Assembly (NCBI GenBank): GCA_937894335.1
Contig: CALCRU010000044.1
Location: 5,211 to 69,210 of the forward strand
DNA length: 64,000 nt
Reading direction: 5' to 3'
Source of the DNA: an uncultured Treponema sp.
Lineage (GTDB): Bacteria; Spirochaetota; Spirochaetia; Treponematales; Treponemataceae
Below the pieces are notes generated by a model, which was not told where the DNA came from, did not search any database, and saw only the letters and a program-made list of their open reading frames with translations. Shown here in pieces: positions 30,022 to 40,198 of this stretch. A program made the translations under genes and the position numbers. The first letter of the stretch is position 1; the number at the start of each line of letters is the position of its first letter.

Positions 30022-31365
30022 TTACTCGCTTGCAGAACTTTCCTTTTCCCAACTGGAAACAACATCAGAAGCGACTGCTGACCATTCTTTTGTACCCTGT
30101 GCATACTTAAGAAGTGAGGCGCCAAAGTCGTCCTTGAATTTCTGTGACGGGAAGAGAGTAAAGTTCCATGCAACAGAAGTAATTCCTGGCTTGCTCATCC
30201 AAACTGCAATTTCCTTTGCAAGAGGATCTGTAGGACGCTCGCTGTCTGCAAATGTGTCAAAGGGTGCTATAAAGCCCAGTTTGTTTGTAACATAGTCCTT
30301 TCCAGTTGCGCTTGAGTAGAGCCAGTAGATGAAGTCTGCTGTTGCCTTCTGGTCTGCGGCAGATGCCTGAGAGTTGATGCAGTAGAAGTTTTCAGTTCCA
30401 ATGCAGAGACCCTGTGCCTCTTCGCCAGCAACACCTGTGTAGATGGGAAGGTACTTTACATTTTCTGCCTTAACCTTGTTTCCGCTTACGCCGTCAATCT
30501 GTCCCCAAGCCCAGTTTCCGTTCTGAACCATTACGCACTTTTCAAGGGCAAATTCTGACATGGAATCTACAACAGTCTTTGTTCCAAGAGTTTTGCGGTC
30601 AACGGTAGAGTTGTTGATGTAAAGATCAAAGATGTTTTTGAAGTTGTTTCCGTAGTTAAAGCTGATTTTCTTTGTGGCATCGGAAGCAAGGTCAACATTT
30701 CCGTTCTTAAATTCGTAGTAGACAGGAAGGTTTGCAAGGTGAGTCTGCCAGCGCCAGTCTTCTCCTGCCTTAAGTGATGTTGAGGCAAACACGCCGTCAA
30801 TTCCCAAAGCAGACTTATTCTTCTGCATGTCTTCTACAAGAGCCTTGAGTTTGTCAAAGGAGTTGATTTCGTCCATGCTGGTGTAGGGAGTCGCCTTTGA
30901 AGAAAGAGCAAAGTATTTGTCAGTAAGAGCCTTGTTGTAAATGATTCCGTAGCCTTCTACAACATAGGGAACTCCATAAGCCTTTCCGTTTGCAGTAACT
31001 GCAAGAGATTTGTCGGAAAGATGCTTGTACAGGTCAGTGTCTGACAAGTCGGCACAGTAGTCGGCCCAGCGAGCGTATCCACGGGGTCCGTTAATCTGGA
31101 ACAGGGTTGGAGCCTCTTTTGTGGCCATTTTTGACATAAGGGTAGACTCGTAAGAGTTGTTTGCGGCTGTTTCCACAATAACCTTTACTCCGGTCTCCTT
31201 TTCGTAGGCAGCGGCAAGTTCCTGATACACTTCTGCAACTTCTGGCTTGAAGTTAAGATAGCGTACTGTGGCACTTGTTTTCTTGCTTCCGCATGATGCA
31301 AACAGACAGGCAGCGGCAACAACGGCTACTGCAACTCCTTTAAGACTGTTCTTCAACTTTTTCAT
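30022..31365 (-). CDS. Sugar-binding lipoprotein of the ABC transporter
   Basis: The 447-residue protein has a lipoprotein signal (MKKLKNSLKGVAVAVVAAA, then the lipobox LFASC, Cys at about 24). A family 1 solute-binding fold follows, with TSASVRYLNFKPEV-like start, GVPYVVEGYGIIYNKAL and the C-terminal WSAVASDVVSSWEKE segment. It captures maltodextrin-like sugars outside the inner membrane and passes them to the permeases. ATG 31365 is chosen since GAGGAGG lies upstream and the signal peptide starts there; a longer frame would hide the signal. Confidence 0.92.
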   Translation of the reverse strand: MKKLKNSLKGVAVAVVAAACLFASCGSKKTSATVRYLNFKPEVAEVYQELAAAYEKETGVKVIVETAANNSYESTLMSKMATKEAPTLFQINGPRGYARWADYCADLSDTDLYKHLSDKSLAVTANGKAYGVPYVVEGYGIIYNKALTDKYFALSSKATPYTSMDEINSFDKLKALVEDMQKNKSALGIDGVFASTSLKAGEDWRWQTHLANLPVYYEFKNGNVDLASDATKKISFNYGNNFKNIFDLYINNSTVDRKTLGTKTVVDSMSEFALEKCVMVQNGNWAWGQIDGVSGNKVKAENVKYLPIYTGVAGEEAQGLCIGTENFYCINSQASAADQKATADFIYWLYSSATGKDYVTNKLGFIAPFDTFADSERPTDPLAKEIAVWMSKPGITSVAWNFTLFPSQKFKDDFGASLLKYAQGTKEWSAVASDVVSSWEKESSASE

Positions 31366-31423
31366 AAGAATTCCTCCTCGTTTTTGTTCGGAAAGCCTCC
31401 AGCATCGCAACAGGAAACGATAC

Positions 31424-31476
31424 TGGAAGCGTTTCCAACATATTTTTATTATCACATGACTTTTTTCATTTGTCAA
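31424..31476 (-). promoter_or_regulatory. Promoter and LacI-type operator of the maltodextrin operon
   Basis: On the minus strand TTGACA (31476-31471) and GATAAT (31453-31448) are 17 bp apart. Just downstream, TGGAAGCGTTTCCA (31424-31437 on the plus strand) is a near-palindrome of the LacI/CcpA operator type at about the transcription start. A second half-site, CAGGAAACG, follows. The LacI protein encoded in the operon is the likely binder. Confidence 0.85.
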
Positions 31477-31505
31477 GAAAAATTTTTGAATTTTTGTAAA
31501 TTTTT

Positions 31506-32237
31506 TTACTTCCCAAGCAGGACTATTCTAAATATGCCCAAAATTACAAGATGAAGGGGGTAAAATGCGTAAAATCCGTAGTGCAGCAGCTTTTTTGCAT
31601 GGGGACTAAGCTCTGCCCGACTTTCCTTTTCGCTGTAGAGAAAGCAAACAAGAATCATGGAAAGTAGGACTCCAAAGACATACAGGACCACAAAAAGAGC
31701 ATTTTTTGCTATAGCATATTTCACTGATCCAAAAATAGCCATGCAAAAGAGGAAGGCCGCAAGGGTTGCTTTTTTTGACCCGTATGCATACCAGAAAACT
31801 ACCGTAAAGAGGGGCGCCATAAAGGACCAGTCGCAGAAGAGGCTTGCCAAGACGATAAGGGCTGTTCCAAAAATGGTAAGGGCCTTATCCTGAACCTTAG
31901 CCAGCAGATGGCACAGAAGGAAGCACAGGCTTAGGCTGAACATCATGTTTCCCGGAAGCAAGCTTAAAATACCGTTGGAAGTAAAGGCAAGGCAAAAGGG
32001 AATCTGGGAAGCAAGGGCAAAAACTGCAAGGCGCATGAAGTAGCGTTTTTTGGAAGAAGTAAAGTGGTAGCCCTCCACCAGAAAATAGCACATGGTGGGA
32101 GCGGTACAGTAACCAACACCTCTCAGAAGTTCTGCCGCAAGTGTTCCTGGTGTAAGAAAAATCTGAGAGATGTGGTTCAGAAGCATGGCGGTAAGCACAA
32201 TGCACTTTACCATGTTTCTGGTTAAAGGTTTCTGCAT
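31506..32237 (-). CDS. TraX-family membrane protein
   Basis: The 243-residue protein has about eight membrane segments and the TraX pattern KCIVLTAMLLNHISQIF, then LRGVGYCTAPTMCYFLVEGY. F-plasmid TraX acetylates pilin, but most chromosomal members are acyltransferase-like proteins of unknown substrate. The ATG directly follows the thrS stop, so it may be read from the thrS message. No conjugation genes are nearby. Confidence 0.85.
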   Translation of the reverse strand: MQKPLTRNMVKCIVLTAMLLNHISQIFLTPGTLAAELLRGVGYCTAPTMCYFLVEGYHFTSSKKRYFMRLAVFALASQIPFCLAFTSNGILSLLPGNMMFSLSLCFLLCHLLAKVQDKALTIFGTALIVLASLFCDWSFMAPLFTVVFWYAYGSKKATLAAFLFCMAIFGSVKYAIAKNALFVVLYVFGVLLSMILVCFLYSEKESRAELSPHAKKLLHYGFYAFYPLHLVILGIFRIVLLGK

Positions 32238-33995
32238 CTAGATGCCGTTAAAGTGGGTGCGGGTCTTTTCCAGAGCGTACTCTTTAAACTCCTCAAGACC
32301 GAATGTCCTCTGGGGAATCTGGCTTGAAAAGCGGAAGCGGCATGTTACGGTATTTTCTTCCTGTTCCTTTGCACCAACAACAAGAATATAGGGCGTCTTG
32401 TGTTCGGAAGAAATCACCTTAATTTTTGCCTTCATATTGTCGTCATCGGTGTAGGCGTTTACGCGAAGTCCCACAGCCTTTAATTCTGATGCGACCTTTT
32501 CAGCATAGGCGTTAAAGTCTGGAGAAACGGGAACAACTGCTGCCTGTTCAAAGTGGAGCCATGCAGGGAATGCACCAGCATAGTTTTCTATGAGGATTCC
32601 CATAAAGCGCTCCAGAGAACCAAGAACCGCACGGTGCAACATTACTGGATGATGCTTCTGGTTGTCGCTTCCAATGTATTCTGCGTTAAGGCGGTCTGCA
32701 CTGGGAAGCTGATAGTCAAGCTGAATTGTTCCGCACTGCCACTGTCGGCCAAGGGCGTCAATCAGGGTAAACTCAAGCTTTGGTCCGTAGAAGGCTCCTT
32801 CTCCTGGCTGAATTTCGTATTCCATTCCGGCACTCTTACACGCGGCGGCAAGAGCGGCTTCTGCATGCTGCCAGGTTTTTTCGTCGCCAACATGGTCTTC
32901 GGGCATTGTGCTCAACTTTACAAGAAGATTTTTATCAAAACCAAAGTCCTTGTATACATCAAGCAAAAGCCTACAGAATTTGCTTACTTCTGCCTCTATC
33001 TGCTCTTCGGTACAGATAATGTGGGCATCGTCCTGAACAAATCCGCGAACACGCATTATTCCGTGCAAAGTTCCACTGGGTTCGTTGCGTACACAGTGGC
33101 CAAATTCTGCAAGGCGCAGGGGCAAATCTTTGTAGCTTCTTGTGCGGCTCTTAAAGATTTCCAGAGCACCAGGACAGTTCATGGGCTTTACGGCAAAGAG
33201 CCTCTTTTCGCTTTCGGTAACAAACATGTTCTTCTGGTAGTGTCCCCAGTGTCCACTCCTTTCCCAAAGAGTGCGTGGCATTATTGCAGGAGTGTTTACC
33301 TCAAGATAACCGTCGGCAACAACCTTCTGCCTCATGTAGTCCTGCAGAGTAACATACATCTGCCATCCGTTGGGGTGCCAGAAAATCTGACCGGGATCTT
33401 CAGGGTCAAGATGGAAAAGGTCCAACTGCTGTCCAATCTTTCTATGGTCACGCTTTTCCGCTTCTTCCAACATTTTGAGGTAGTCTTTTAAGTCGTTGGG
33501 CTTTGCATAACATACGGCATAAACGCGGCTTAACATGGGACGGCTGGAATCTCCCCTCCAGTATGCACCTGCCATTTTGGTAAGCTTAAAGCTCTGAGCG
33601 TTTATTTCCTTTGTGCTTGCAACATGAGGTCCGCGGCAAAGGTCTGTAAAAGTGTCCTGAGTATATGTGGTAATTGTTTCGCCTTCGGGAAGATCGTTAA
33701 TCAGCTCGATTTTGTAGGGCTGGTCGGCAAACAACTTAAGAGCTTCCGCCTTAGAAACTTCCTTGCGTACAAATTCGTGGTTACCCGCAAGAATCCGGCG
33801 CATTTCTTTTTCTACAGACGGAAAGTCGGCCTCGGTAAGTTTGTGGTCCTCGGGAAATTCAAAGTCATAGTAAAACCCGTTGTCAATAGCAGGACCGATG
33901 GCAATTTTTGTACCCGGAAACAAGTTGAGTACAGCCTGTGCCATTACATGCGCACAAGAGTGACGCGCTTTCTGTAAATTTTCATCAATAGCCAT
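32238..33995 (-). CDS. thrS: Threonyl-tRNA synthetase lacking the TGS domain
   Basis: The 585-residue class II synthetase starts within the editing-domain region ([20 protein letters not shown]), with motifs [15 protein letters not shown] and the downstream Cys. The catalytic core has zinc ligands in [25 protein letters not shown] and [12 protein letters not shown]. The anticodon-binding domain is at the C-terminus. The usual N-terminal TGS domain of about 60 residues is absent and no in-frame sequence upstream supplies it. It charges tRNA-Thr. Editing residues seem present. Confidence 0.95.
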   Translation of the reverse strand: MAIDENLQKARHSCAHVMAQAVLNLFPGTKIAIGPAIDNGFYYDFEFPEDHKLTEADFPSVEKEMRRILAGNHEFVRKEVSKAEALKLFADQPYKIELINDLPEGETITTYTQDTFTDLCRGPHVASTKEINAQSFKLTKMAGAYWRGDSSRPMLSRVYAVCYAKPNDLKDYLKMLEEAEKRDHRKIGQQLDLFHLDPEDPGQIFWHPNGWQMYVTLQDYMRQKVVADGYLEVNTPAIMPRTLWERSGHWGHYQKNMFVTESEKRLFAVKPMNCPGALEIFKSRTRSYKDLPLRLAEFGHCVRNEPSGTLHGIMRVRGFVQDDAHIICTEEQIEAEVSKFCRLLLDVYKDFGFDKNLLVKLSTMPEDHVGDEKTWQHAEAALAAACKSAGMEYEIQPGEGAFYGPKLEFTLIDALGRQWQCGTIQLDYQLPSADRLNAEYIGSDNQKHHPVMLHRAVLGSLERFMGILIENYAGAFPAWLHFEQAAVVPVSPDFNAYAEKVASELKAVGLRVNAYTDDDNMKAKIKVISSEHKTPYILVVGAKEQEENTVTCRFRFSSQIPQRTFGLEEFKEYALEKTRTHFNGI

Positions 33996-34056
33996 TAGAG
34001 TATTCCTTATGTGGTTTAGAATACCCCTTTTTTAGGCTAAATGCAATACATGAACC

Positions 34057-35256
34057 CTAGTTGATTCCCCTTGCCCACTCGTAAGTGCTAAGGTATGGAT
34101 CAGGCTTAATGGCTCCCTGAGTTGCCCAGATTTCGTCAATAAGTCCTGTTTCGTTAATCTGACCAATTCGTACCTGCTTGTAAAGGTGCTGATTTGAACC
34201 GTCTATTGTTACCGTACCTTCTGGAGCAGTAAAACTTAATCCCTTTGAAGCCATGCGCACACTTTCCACATCAAAGGACCCCGCCTTTTCGCATGCCGCC
34301 GCCCACATGTACACAGCAATGTATCCGGCCTCTATTGGGTCGCCTGTAACACGGTCGCTTCCGTACTCAGATTTGTAGTCTGAAACAAACTTTTCGTTCA
34401 TGGGAGTTTCCGTGGTCTCGTAGTAGTTCCATGCAACATAGTTACCGATAAGGTTCTGCACTCCTATGCCAGCAACTTCTTCTTCGGAAATAGAAAAGCT
34501 CATTACTGGAATGACCGTAGAATCTATTCCAGCCTTATTAAGTTGTTCAAAGAAGTAAATGTTGGAATCTCCGTTAAGGGTGTTCAAAATTACATCAGGC
34601 TTTTCTTCAAGAATCTCCTGTATAATCAGTTCAAAGTCCTGATGACCCATAGGCACATAGGATTCTCCTACACACTCGCCTTCAAGCTGGGCAAGTTGGG
34701 CCTTTATGATTCTGTTTGCCGTTCGCGGAAATATGTAGTCGCTTCCAACAAGGTACATTCTCTTGCCGAATTTTTCTGCACAGTAGTCAACCGCTGGAAC
34801 AACCTGCTGGTTTGGAGACGCACCCATGTACATGATGTTGGGGCTTGCTTCCATTCCCTCGTACTGAATAGGATACCAAAGGAGTCCAAACAGTTCTTCA
34901 ACAACGGGCTTAACTGCCTTTCGACTTGCAGATGTCCAGCATCCAAAAATAGTGCTTACCTGATCTTCTTCCAAAAGTTTTCGTGCCTTTACTGCAAATG
35001 TAGAAGGATCGCTTTCGCCGTCTTCCACAATGGGCTTTATCTGCCTGCCCAAAACTCCGCCGGCTTCATTTATTTCCTTTATTGCCAAAAGCTCAGAATC
35101 CCTAACGGGTGTTTCGCTCATGGACATGGTTCCGCTTAAAGAATGAAGAAGTCCAACCTTAACATAGGTGTCTTCTTTTTTTCCGCATGCAGTAAGAATG
35201 GCTGCGCATAGAACTGCAAGTGTGCAGGCTCCTGCAAACAGTCTTGATGTTTTCAT
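34057..35256 (-). CDS. UrtA-type (urea/short-chain amide) binding lipoprotein, orphan
   Basis: The 399-residue protein has a lipoprotein signal ending LTACGKK. A branched-chain amino-acid/urea binding fold follows, with [37 protein letters not shown] and [14 protein letters not shown] features typical of UrtA. ATG 35256 is preferred because GGAGG is 9 nt upstream; the ATG two codons earlier is too close. No permease or ATPase genes are near. It follows the cyclase gene by only 21 nt, so it may act as an external sensor for that enzyme rather than in transport. Confidence 0.85.
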   Translation of the reverse strand: MKTSRLFAGACTLAVLCAAILTACGKKEDTYVKVGLLHSLSGTMSMSETPVRDSELLAIKEINEAGGVLGRQIKPIVEDGESDPSTFAVKARKLLEEDQVSTIFGCWTSASRKAVKPVVEELFGLLWYPIQYEGMEASPNIMYMGASPNQQVVPAVDYCAEKFGKRMYLVGSDYIFPRTANRIIKAQLAQLEGECVGESYVPMGHQDFELIIQEILEEKPDVILNTLNGDSNIYFFEQLNKAGIDSTVIPVMSFSISEEEVAGIGVQNLIGNYVAWNYYETTETPMNEKFVSDYKSEYGSDRVTGDPIEAGYIAVYMWAAACEKAGSFDVESVRMASKGLSFTAPEGTVTIDGSNQHLYKQVRIGQINETGLIDEIWATQGAIKPDPYLSTYEWARGIN

Positions 35257-35277
35257 ATGCATATTCCTCCAAATGTG

Positions 35278-38200
35278 TTACAAAATGTCGTAGGTCGTCA
35301 TAAGACCCTTTCCTTTTATGTTGCATTCTACGCTTTCGCTGAATGTAAAGTCCTTGTCTTTAAGTCGCTGGTACACTGTATCAGAAACTCGTATGCCACC
35401 AGGGTTTGCTGCTGTTTCCATTCGGCTGGCCACATTAACCGTATTACCCCAGACATCGTAAATGAATTTTGTCCTTCCTATGACGCCTGCAGTAACAGGG
35501 CCACTGTTAAGTCCTATGCGGATTTTAAATGGAATCTTTGCCGTTGCGTTGTATGCCGCCAGGTCTTCCAGCATACCCTTTGCAAACTCCGCCATAATTT
35601 GAGCATGGTTTTCGTTAGGACTTGGAACTCCGCATGCCGCCATGTATGCGTCTCCTATAGTCTTTATCTTTTCCACACCACTCCTCTGAGCACGCTTGTC
35701 AAAAAGTGTAAACAGTTCGTTCAGTGCGTCTACAATTTCCGCCGCCGTGTGACCGCTTGAGGTTTTTGTAAATTCAACAATGTCCGAAAACAGAATGGTA
35801 ACATCGTCAAAGTCCTGACCTATGGAATGCACTCCGTCCCTAAGCTCGTTCGCAATCTGGTCTGGAAGAATAGCATGCAGAAGTTCGTCCGACTTCATTT
35901 TTTCCAGATTAAGTTCCGCTGTCCTTTGCTGAACCATTCGTTCCAGTCTAAAGTTTTCCCTGCGCATTGACTGTTGCTTGTGGTAGAAGAGCAGGAATAT
36001 CGAACCCAGTACAAGGATGACCAGCAGAACCCAGAACACCGGCATCTGATAAAAATAGGGCTTCTGTACAAAAAGGACAGTTTCTGCCTGAGTTGAATAA
36101 AAGCCCTCGCTGTTGATTGCATTCAGATAAAAAGTATACTTCCCGGGACGAAGGTTTGTGTAGGACATGGTGCGCGCCGTTGTAGGCGTACAGAAGTCAT
36201 CTTCAAAGTTGGAAAGCTTGTAGGTAAAGGTAAGGCGCTCTGGAGACTCGAAGCTTATTCCCGAGTAAGTAATGACTACTTTTTTTGTACCCGGCTTAAG
36301 AAAAATTTCTTCTGCCTCTGAAGAATACAGGGTGTTGTCTAGGAGGGTAACATTGTCTACGCTTATGCTTTCTATCTTTACCAGAGGCATAACTGGATCT
36401 TCGTATACCTTTATCGGATCAAATATCGCTATGCCGTCTACCATGGTAAACCAAATGCGTCCGTGCCTGTCTATGGTGCTCTTTGCCGTAGAAGTAGGAC
36501 CGTCAGAATCAAGGCCATCGTTCTTGTTGTAGAATTTTACGGAAACAGTTTTCTGTCTGCCCGAAGCCACATCAAGGAATTCAGAAAAATCAGCAGAAGA
36601 AATTCCGTGGTTGCTGGTCATCCATAGTGAATTGGAACTGTCTGCAAGAATCTGAAAGACAGAGTCAGTCTGTATGCCATTGTCAGAATTAATGTTTTCA
36701 AATTCCTTTGGTATGCCACTCTTCGAGTCAAAGTTGGGACACCTAGTTATTCCACTTCCACTGCAAATCCAGAAGGAGCCGTCCAGTTCCTGAGTGATTT
36801 TAAAAATTACATTACCAGCAAGTCCGTCATCAGAAGTAAAATGCGCTATGATGTTTTCGTCATGCAAAAGATATATTCCGCCACCGTCTGTTCCTACCCA
36901 GACAACATCATTCGTATCCTGATAGATTGCCATTACATATTCGTTTTCAAGTCCGTCTTTCTGTTTGAAGTTTTTTATGCTTCCGTCTGCATGTATTATG
37001 CTTAGGCCAGTAGTTGTTCCCACATACAGTTCGTTTTGCCTTGTTTCTATGGCAACACGCACCTTGTTTCCTGCAAGGCCTTCGTCTGTGGTCCAGCTTT
37101 TTATTGTGCTTCCGTCGTAGCGTAACTGGGCGGGCTTTGTGTAGCAGCTTACCAGTATTTCGCCATTCTTTGTAGCCTGAACATCCCTTATGCGCAAACC
37201 TGCTGTTGCTTCGGTAAGCTTGTTGGTAACTTCTACATCGTTTTCGTAACAGCGAACTCCTGTGTCGGTTCCGGCCCACACCCTGCCAAAGCGGTCTTCG
37301 GTTATGCTGTTTACCGTCGTGCCCAGTTTTATTATTTTAAACTTTCCCTTGGTCAGCTTTCCAATTCCGTTACGGTCGGTGGCAATCCAAATGTTGTCTT
37401 CCCTGTCGCAGATTATTTTGTTTATTTTTGCAGTGCTTAAAATTGAATCAGTGTATTCATGAAAATCACCGTTGCTGTAAACAACAAGCCCCTTTTCTGT
37501 GCCTAGCCAGATTGCCCCGTCCTTTGCAACATAAATTGCGGTTGTAGGAAGGGAATCAAGAATTGTTTTAGTATGCAGAGGCTCTACCTTTTTGTCCTTT
37601 ACGCGGATAAGTCCGTTGTCTCCAAGACCAATCCAAAAGTTTCCTTCCAAATCTTCGCCTACTGCTGTTGCAAAATAAATTCCGTAGCTTTCAAGTTCTG
37701 GTCTTGTCCTGAACACTCCGTCGTTAAACAGAAAAAGTCCCCTTTCGTTTGCAGTAAGAAGCCAGACCCTTCCCCTGCTGTCACAAAAAAGTTGTGTTGA
37801 AATTATTCCCTTTGAAACAGTTCCAGCCTCAAACTGAGGAGTTATCATATGTCCCTGGGGAGTAAAGTAAACAACTCCTCCAGCAGTTCCTATCCATACA
37901 TTTCCGGCATGGTCTTCGCAGATTGTTCTTATTGAATTGTTGGGAAGTCCGTTCTGAGTGGTGTATGTTTTTTTTCCGTCGTGCGTTATAAGCTGAAGTC
38001 CTTCGTCGTTCGAGCCAAGCCAAAGGTTTCCCTTGGAATCTTCAAGGAGCGCCCTTACCGAAACAAATGTCAGATCGTTTTCTGAAGTGCGCTTGTGTGT
38101 GGTAAAAGTAACGCCGTCAAAGCGTGCAAGTCCTTCGTATGTTCCTATGTTGATGTATCCGTCTGATGTCTGGAGAATGTCTGTCGCAGTAGTTCCGTTT

Positions 38201-38313
38201 AGTGAACCAAATGCATTCCAGCTCTGGTAGACATAATTGTCAAAAAAAGACTGCTGTGCAAAAGCCGTGTGAAAAATCAGAAGACCGAGTGCCAGTATGC
38301 TTATTTTCTTCAT
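35278..38313 (-). CDS. Beta-propeller sensor with adenylate cyclase domain
   Basis: The 1011-residue protein has a signal peptide (about 1-19). Some 14 regulator-propeller repeats follow (for example GNLWLGSNDEG, GNVWIGTAGG), then a Y_Y_Y domain (about 640-760) with GKYTFYLNAINSEG. After a membrane helix (about 770-790) and a coiled coil comes a class III nucleotide cyclase domain (about 830-1000). The two metal Asp residues are in LFSDIVEFT and TIGDAYMAACG, and IYDVWGNTVN with EKIKTIG favours ATP over GTP. It probably makes cAMP in response to an outside ligand. Propeller plus Y_Y_Y normally precedes a histidine kinase, so the cyclase output is unusual. Confidence 0.9.
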   Translation of the reverse strand: MKKISILALGLLIFHTAFAQQSFFDNYVYQSWNAFGSLNGTTATDILQTSDGYINIGTYEGLARFDGVTFTTHKRTSENDLTFVSVRALLEDSKGNLWLGSNDEGLQLITHDGKKTYTTQNGLPNNSIRTICEDHAGNVWIGTAGGVVYFTPQGHMITPQFEAGTVSKGIISTQLFCDSRGRVWLLTANERGLFLFNDGVFRTRPELESYGIYFATAVGEDLEGNFWIGLGDNGLIRVKDKKVEPLHTKTILDSLPTTAIYVAKDGAIWLGTEKGLVVYSNGDFHEYTDSILSTAKINKIICDREDNIWIATDRNGIGKLTKGKFKIIKLGTTVNSITEDRFGRVWAGTDTGVRCYENDVEVTNKLTEATAGLRIRDVQATKNGEILVSCYTKPAQLRYDGSTIKSWTTDEGLAGNKVRVAIETRQNELYVGTTTGLSIIHADGSIKNFKQKDGLENEYVMAIYQDTNDVVWVGTDGGGIYLLHDENIIAHFTSDDGLAGNVIFKITQELDGSFWICSGSGITRCPNFDSKSGIPKEFENINSDNGIQTDSVFQILADSSNSLWMTSNHGISSADFSEFLDVASGRQKTVSVKFYNKNDGLDSDGPTSTAKSTIDRHGRIWFTMVDGIAIFDPIKVYEDPVMPLVKIESISVDNVTLLDNTLYSSEAEEIFLKPGTKKVVITYSGISFESPERLTFTYKLSNFEDDFCTPTTARTMSYTNLRPGKYTFYLNAINSEGFYSTQAETVLFVQKPYFYQMPVFWVLLVILVLGSIFLLFYHKQQSMRRENFRLERMVQQRTAELNLEKMKSDELLHAILPDQIANELRDGVHSIGQDFDDVTILFSDIVEFTKTSSGHTAAEIVDALNELFTLFDKRAQRSGVEKIKTIGDAYMAACGVPSPNENHAQIMAEFAKGMLEDLAAYNATAKIPFKIRIGLNSGPVTAGVIGRTKFIYDVWGNTVNVASRMETAANPGGIRVSDTVYQRLKDKDFTFSESVECNIKGKGLMTTYDIL

Positions 38314-38365
38314 ACAGACATTATATTTCAGAATCAGGTAATTTGCAAACTGTTTTTACTATTAT

Positions 38366-38404
38366 AAAAATAGACCGCCAATACTAGACTGACGGTCTAT
38401 TTTT
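38366..38404. terminator. Bidirectional terminator after the oppA gene region
   Basis: AAAAATAGACCG and CGGTCTATTTTT form a 12-bp stem with a 15-nt loop, with T runs on both strands. It lies between the oligopeptide operon and the cyclase gene. Confidence 0.88.
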
Positions 38405-38533
38405 CTAAAAAGTAAAAGACTTAGCCTCTACTCCAAACTACCGTACACACAGCCGTAGCAAGGGCGTGCGGCTGTGCCGGGTAACAGTTTCTAAAAAGTA
38501 AAAGACTTAGCCTCTACTCCAAACTACCGTACA
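38402..38533. repeat. 46-bp direct duplication around a palindromic element
   Basis: The 46 bp at 38402-38447 and at 38488-38533 are identical (both starting TTTCTAAAAAGTAAAAGAC and ending ACTACCGTACA). The right copy contains the last codons and stop of oppA. Between them is a 40-bp segment with CACAGCCG (38448-38455), loop TAGCAAGGGCGTG and CGGCTGTG (38469-38476), an 8-bp perfect stem. The same loop, with a different but matching stem, occurs at 63892-63920. Confidence 0.9.
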
Positions 38534-40142
38534 TAAAGTACCAGTATCCGTAGGGTGAGTGCCAAGTATTCTTAAGGTTTGTCTTCTGAAGCCAGAAGTC
38601 GTTGTAGTAGGCAACTGGAGCCATAGCGGCATCGTTAAGAAGAACCTGTTCAGCCTGATGCAGATAGTCGTAGTGCTGAGCAACATCTGTAGCGCTGCGT
38701 GCAAGGTCAACAAACTTGTCAAACTGTACTGAAGAATACTTACCGTCGTTATTACCGTTGTTTGTTTCAAGAAGGTTAATCATGTTTGAAGGATCGTCCC
38801 AGTCATAAACCCATCCGTTTCTTGCAACATCAAAGTTTCCAGTGCGGCGGTCTGCAGTAACAGTCTTCCATTCCTGAATGTTTACAGTCATTGTAAGTCC
38901 AAGCTCGGCATATACTCCCTGAAGATATTCTGCAACAGCCTTGTGGTAACCTGAATCGTTTGTAAGGTATTCAAATGCGGGGAATCCCTTTCCTTCAGGA
39001 TATCCAGCCTCTGCAAGAAGAGCCTTTGCCTTTGCAAGGTCAGCTTCATAGTTTGCAGTGTTAAAGTGGTCGCCGTACTTTGTGCGAGTTACTTCTTCAA
39101 AAGAAGAGCCGTCAGCAGCGTCAGAAATTCCAGGTCCTACAAAGTTCTTTGCAGGAGAGTATGTTCCCTGCATGATTACATTTGCCACATAGTTGCGGTC
39201 AATGGCAAGAGAAAGTGCCTCGCGAACTTTTGCATTGTCAAAGGGAGCCTTCTTTGTGTTGAATGTAACATAGTAAGTTCCCATGATAGGATCCATATAG
39301 AATTCGTTTCCGCCACGAAGAGCAGGAATTTCTTCTGTAGGAACATCCTTAATCATCTGAATGTTACCCTGATTGTATGCTGTGTAAGCGGTGTTTGCGT
39401 CTTCAATAAGGTGCCATACGATGGAATCAAATGTAATGTTCTTTGCATCCCAGTAGTTGGGGTTCTTCTTGAATACGATGCGTGAACCATCGGTAAATTC
39501 TGTCATGTAGTAGGGGCCATTTGTAACATAAGTGTTGGGGTTAACGGTCCAAGCCTCTCCGTTCTGTTCGATTGTCGCCTTCTGAACAGGAACAAGAACT
39601 GCAAAGGCTGCAATCTTGTCAAAGTAAATACAGGGGCTGACAAGGTGAACTACGAATGTGTTTGCATCAGGAGCCTCAACGCCAAGCTTGTCTACATCAC
39701 CAGCAGAAGCCTCTTCGTAACCTACAACAAGGTTGAGCAAATCGTATCCGTAGGGAGCAGCTGTCAAAGGATCGGCAACGCGTTTCCATGCGTAAACAAA
39801 GTCTTCTGCTGTAAGGGCAGAACCGTCAGACCATTTAAGTCCGTTGCGAAGATGGAATGTCCATGTAAGACCATCAGAGGACTGTTCCCATTTTTCTGCA
39901 CAACCTGCAACAATGTTGTTGTCGCGGTCAAATTTAAGGAGTCCCTCAAATGCATGAATAATCATGTTTGCACCGTCAACTGCGCTATTAAGAGCAGGAT
40001 CGATTGTCTCTGGTGAAGGACCAACCTGAACATGTAATACAGAACCATCATTTGCCTGTGCGTTCTTTTTTCCGCCGCATGAGACAAACAAAAGTCCAAC
40101 CGCTGCAACAACTGCAATCAATGCTGTCAGTTGTCTTTTCAT
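38514..40142 (-). CDS. oppA: Oligopeptide-binding lipoprotein
   Basis: The 542-residue family 5 solute-binding protein has a lipoprotein signal (MKRQLTALIAVVAAVGLLFV, lipobox VSCGG). Typical segments are GPSPETIDPALNSAVDGAN, GLTWTFHLRNGLKWSDG and DWDDPSNMINLLETN. It collects peptides for OppBCDF, encoded just upstream. ATG 40142 follows GGAGG; a start seven codons earlier has no such site. Its 3' end is duplicated (see 38402-38533). A hairpin lies between oppF and this gene. Confidence 0.92.
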   Translation of the reverse strand: MKRQLTALIAVVAAVGLLFVSCGGKKNAQANDGSVLHVQVGPSPETIDPALNSAVDGANMIIHAFEGLLKFDRDNNIVAGCAEKWEQSSDGLTWTFHLRNGLKWSDGSALTAEDFVYAWKRVADPLTAAPYGYDLLNLVVGYEEASAGDVDKLGVEAPDANTFVVHLVSPCIYFDKIAAFAVLVPVQKATIEQNGEAWTVNPNTYVTNGPYYMTEFTDGSRIVFKKNPNYWDAKNITFDSIVWHLIEDANTAYTAYNQGNIQMIKDVPTEEIPALRGGNEFYMDPIMGTYYVTFNTKKAPFDNAKVREALSLAIDRNYVANVIMQGTYSPAKNFVGPGISDAADGSSFEEVTRTKYGDHFNTANYEADLAKAKALLAEAGYPEGKGFPAFEYLTNDSGYHKAVAEYLQGVYAELGLTMTVNIQEWKTVTADRRTGNFDVARNGWVYDWDDPSNMINLLETNNGNNDGKYSSVQFDKFVDLARSATDVAQHYDYLHQAEQVLLNDAAMAPVAYYNDFWLQKTNLKNTWHSPYGYWYFMYGSLE

Positions 40143-40163
40143 ATTTTTTTCCTCCTTGGGCAA

Positions 40164-40182
40164 GTCTAAAAAAACTTTAGAC
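40164..40182 (-). promoter_or_regulatory. Hairpin between oppF and oppA
   Basis: GTCTAAA (40164-40170) and TTTAGAC (40176-40182) form a 7-bp stem just before the oppA ribosome-binding site. On the minus strand it has a T-rich loop but no following T run, so it is more likely an RNA-processing or stability element than a terminator. Confidence 0.5.
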
Positions 40183-40198
40183 CCCCATTAAAAAAATT

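Noticed and set aside
32553..33491. A 312-codon open frame antisense to thrS
   Set aside because: It lies wholly within the strongly supported thrS gene and has low-complexity, shadow-type composition.
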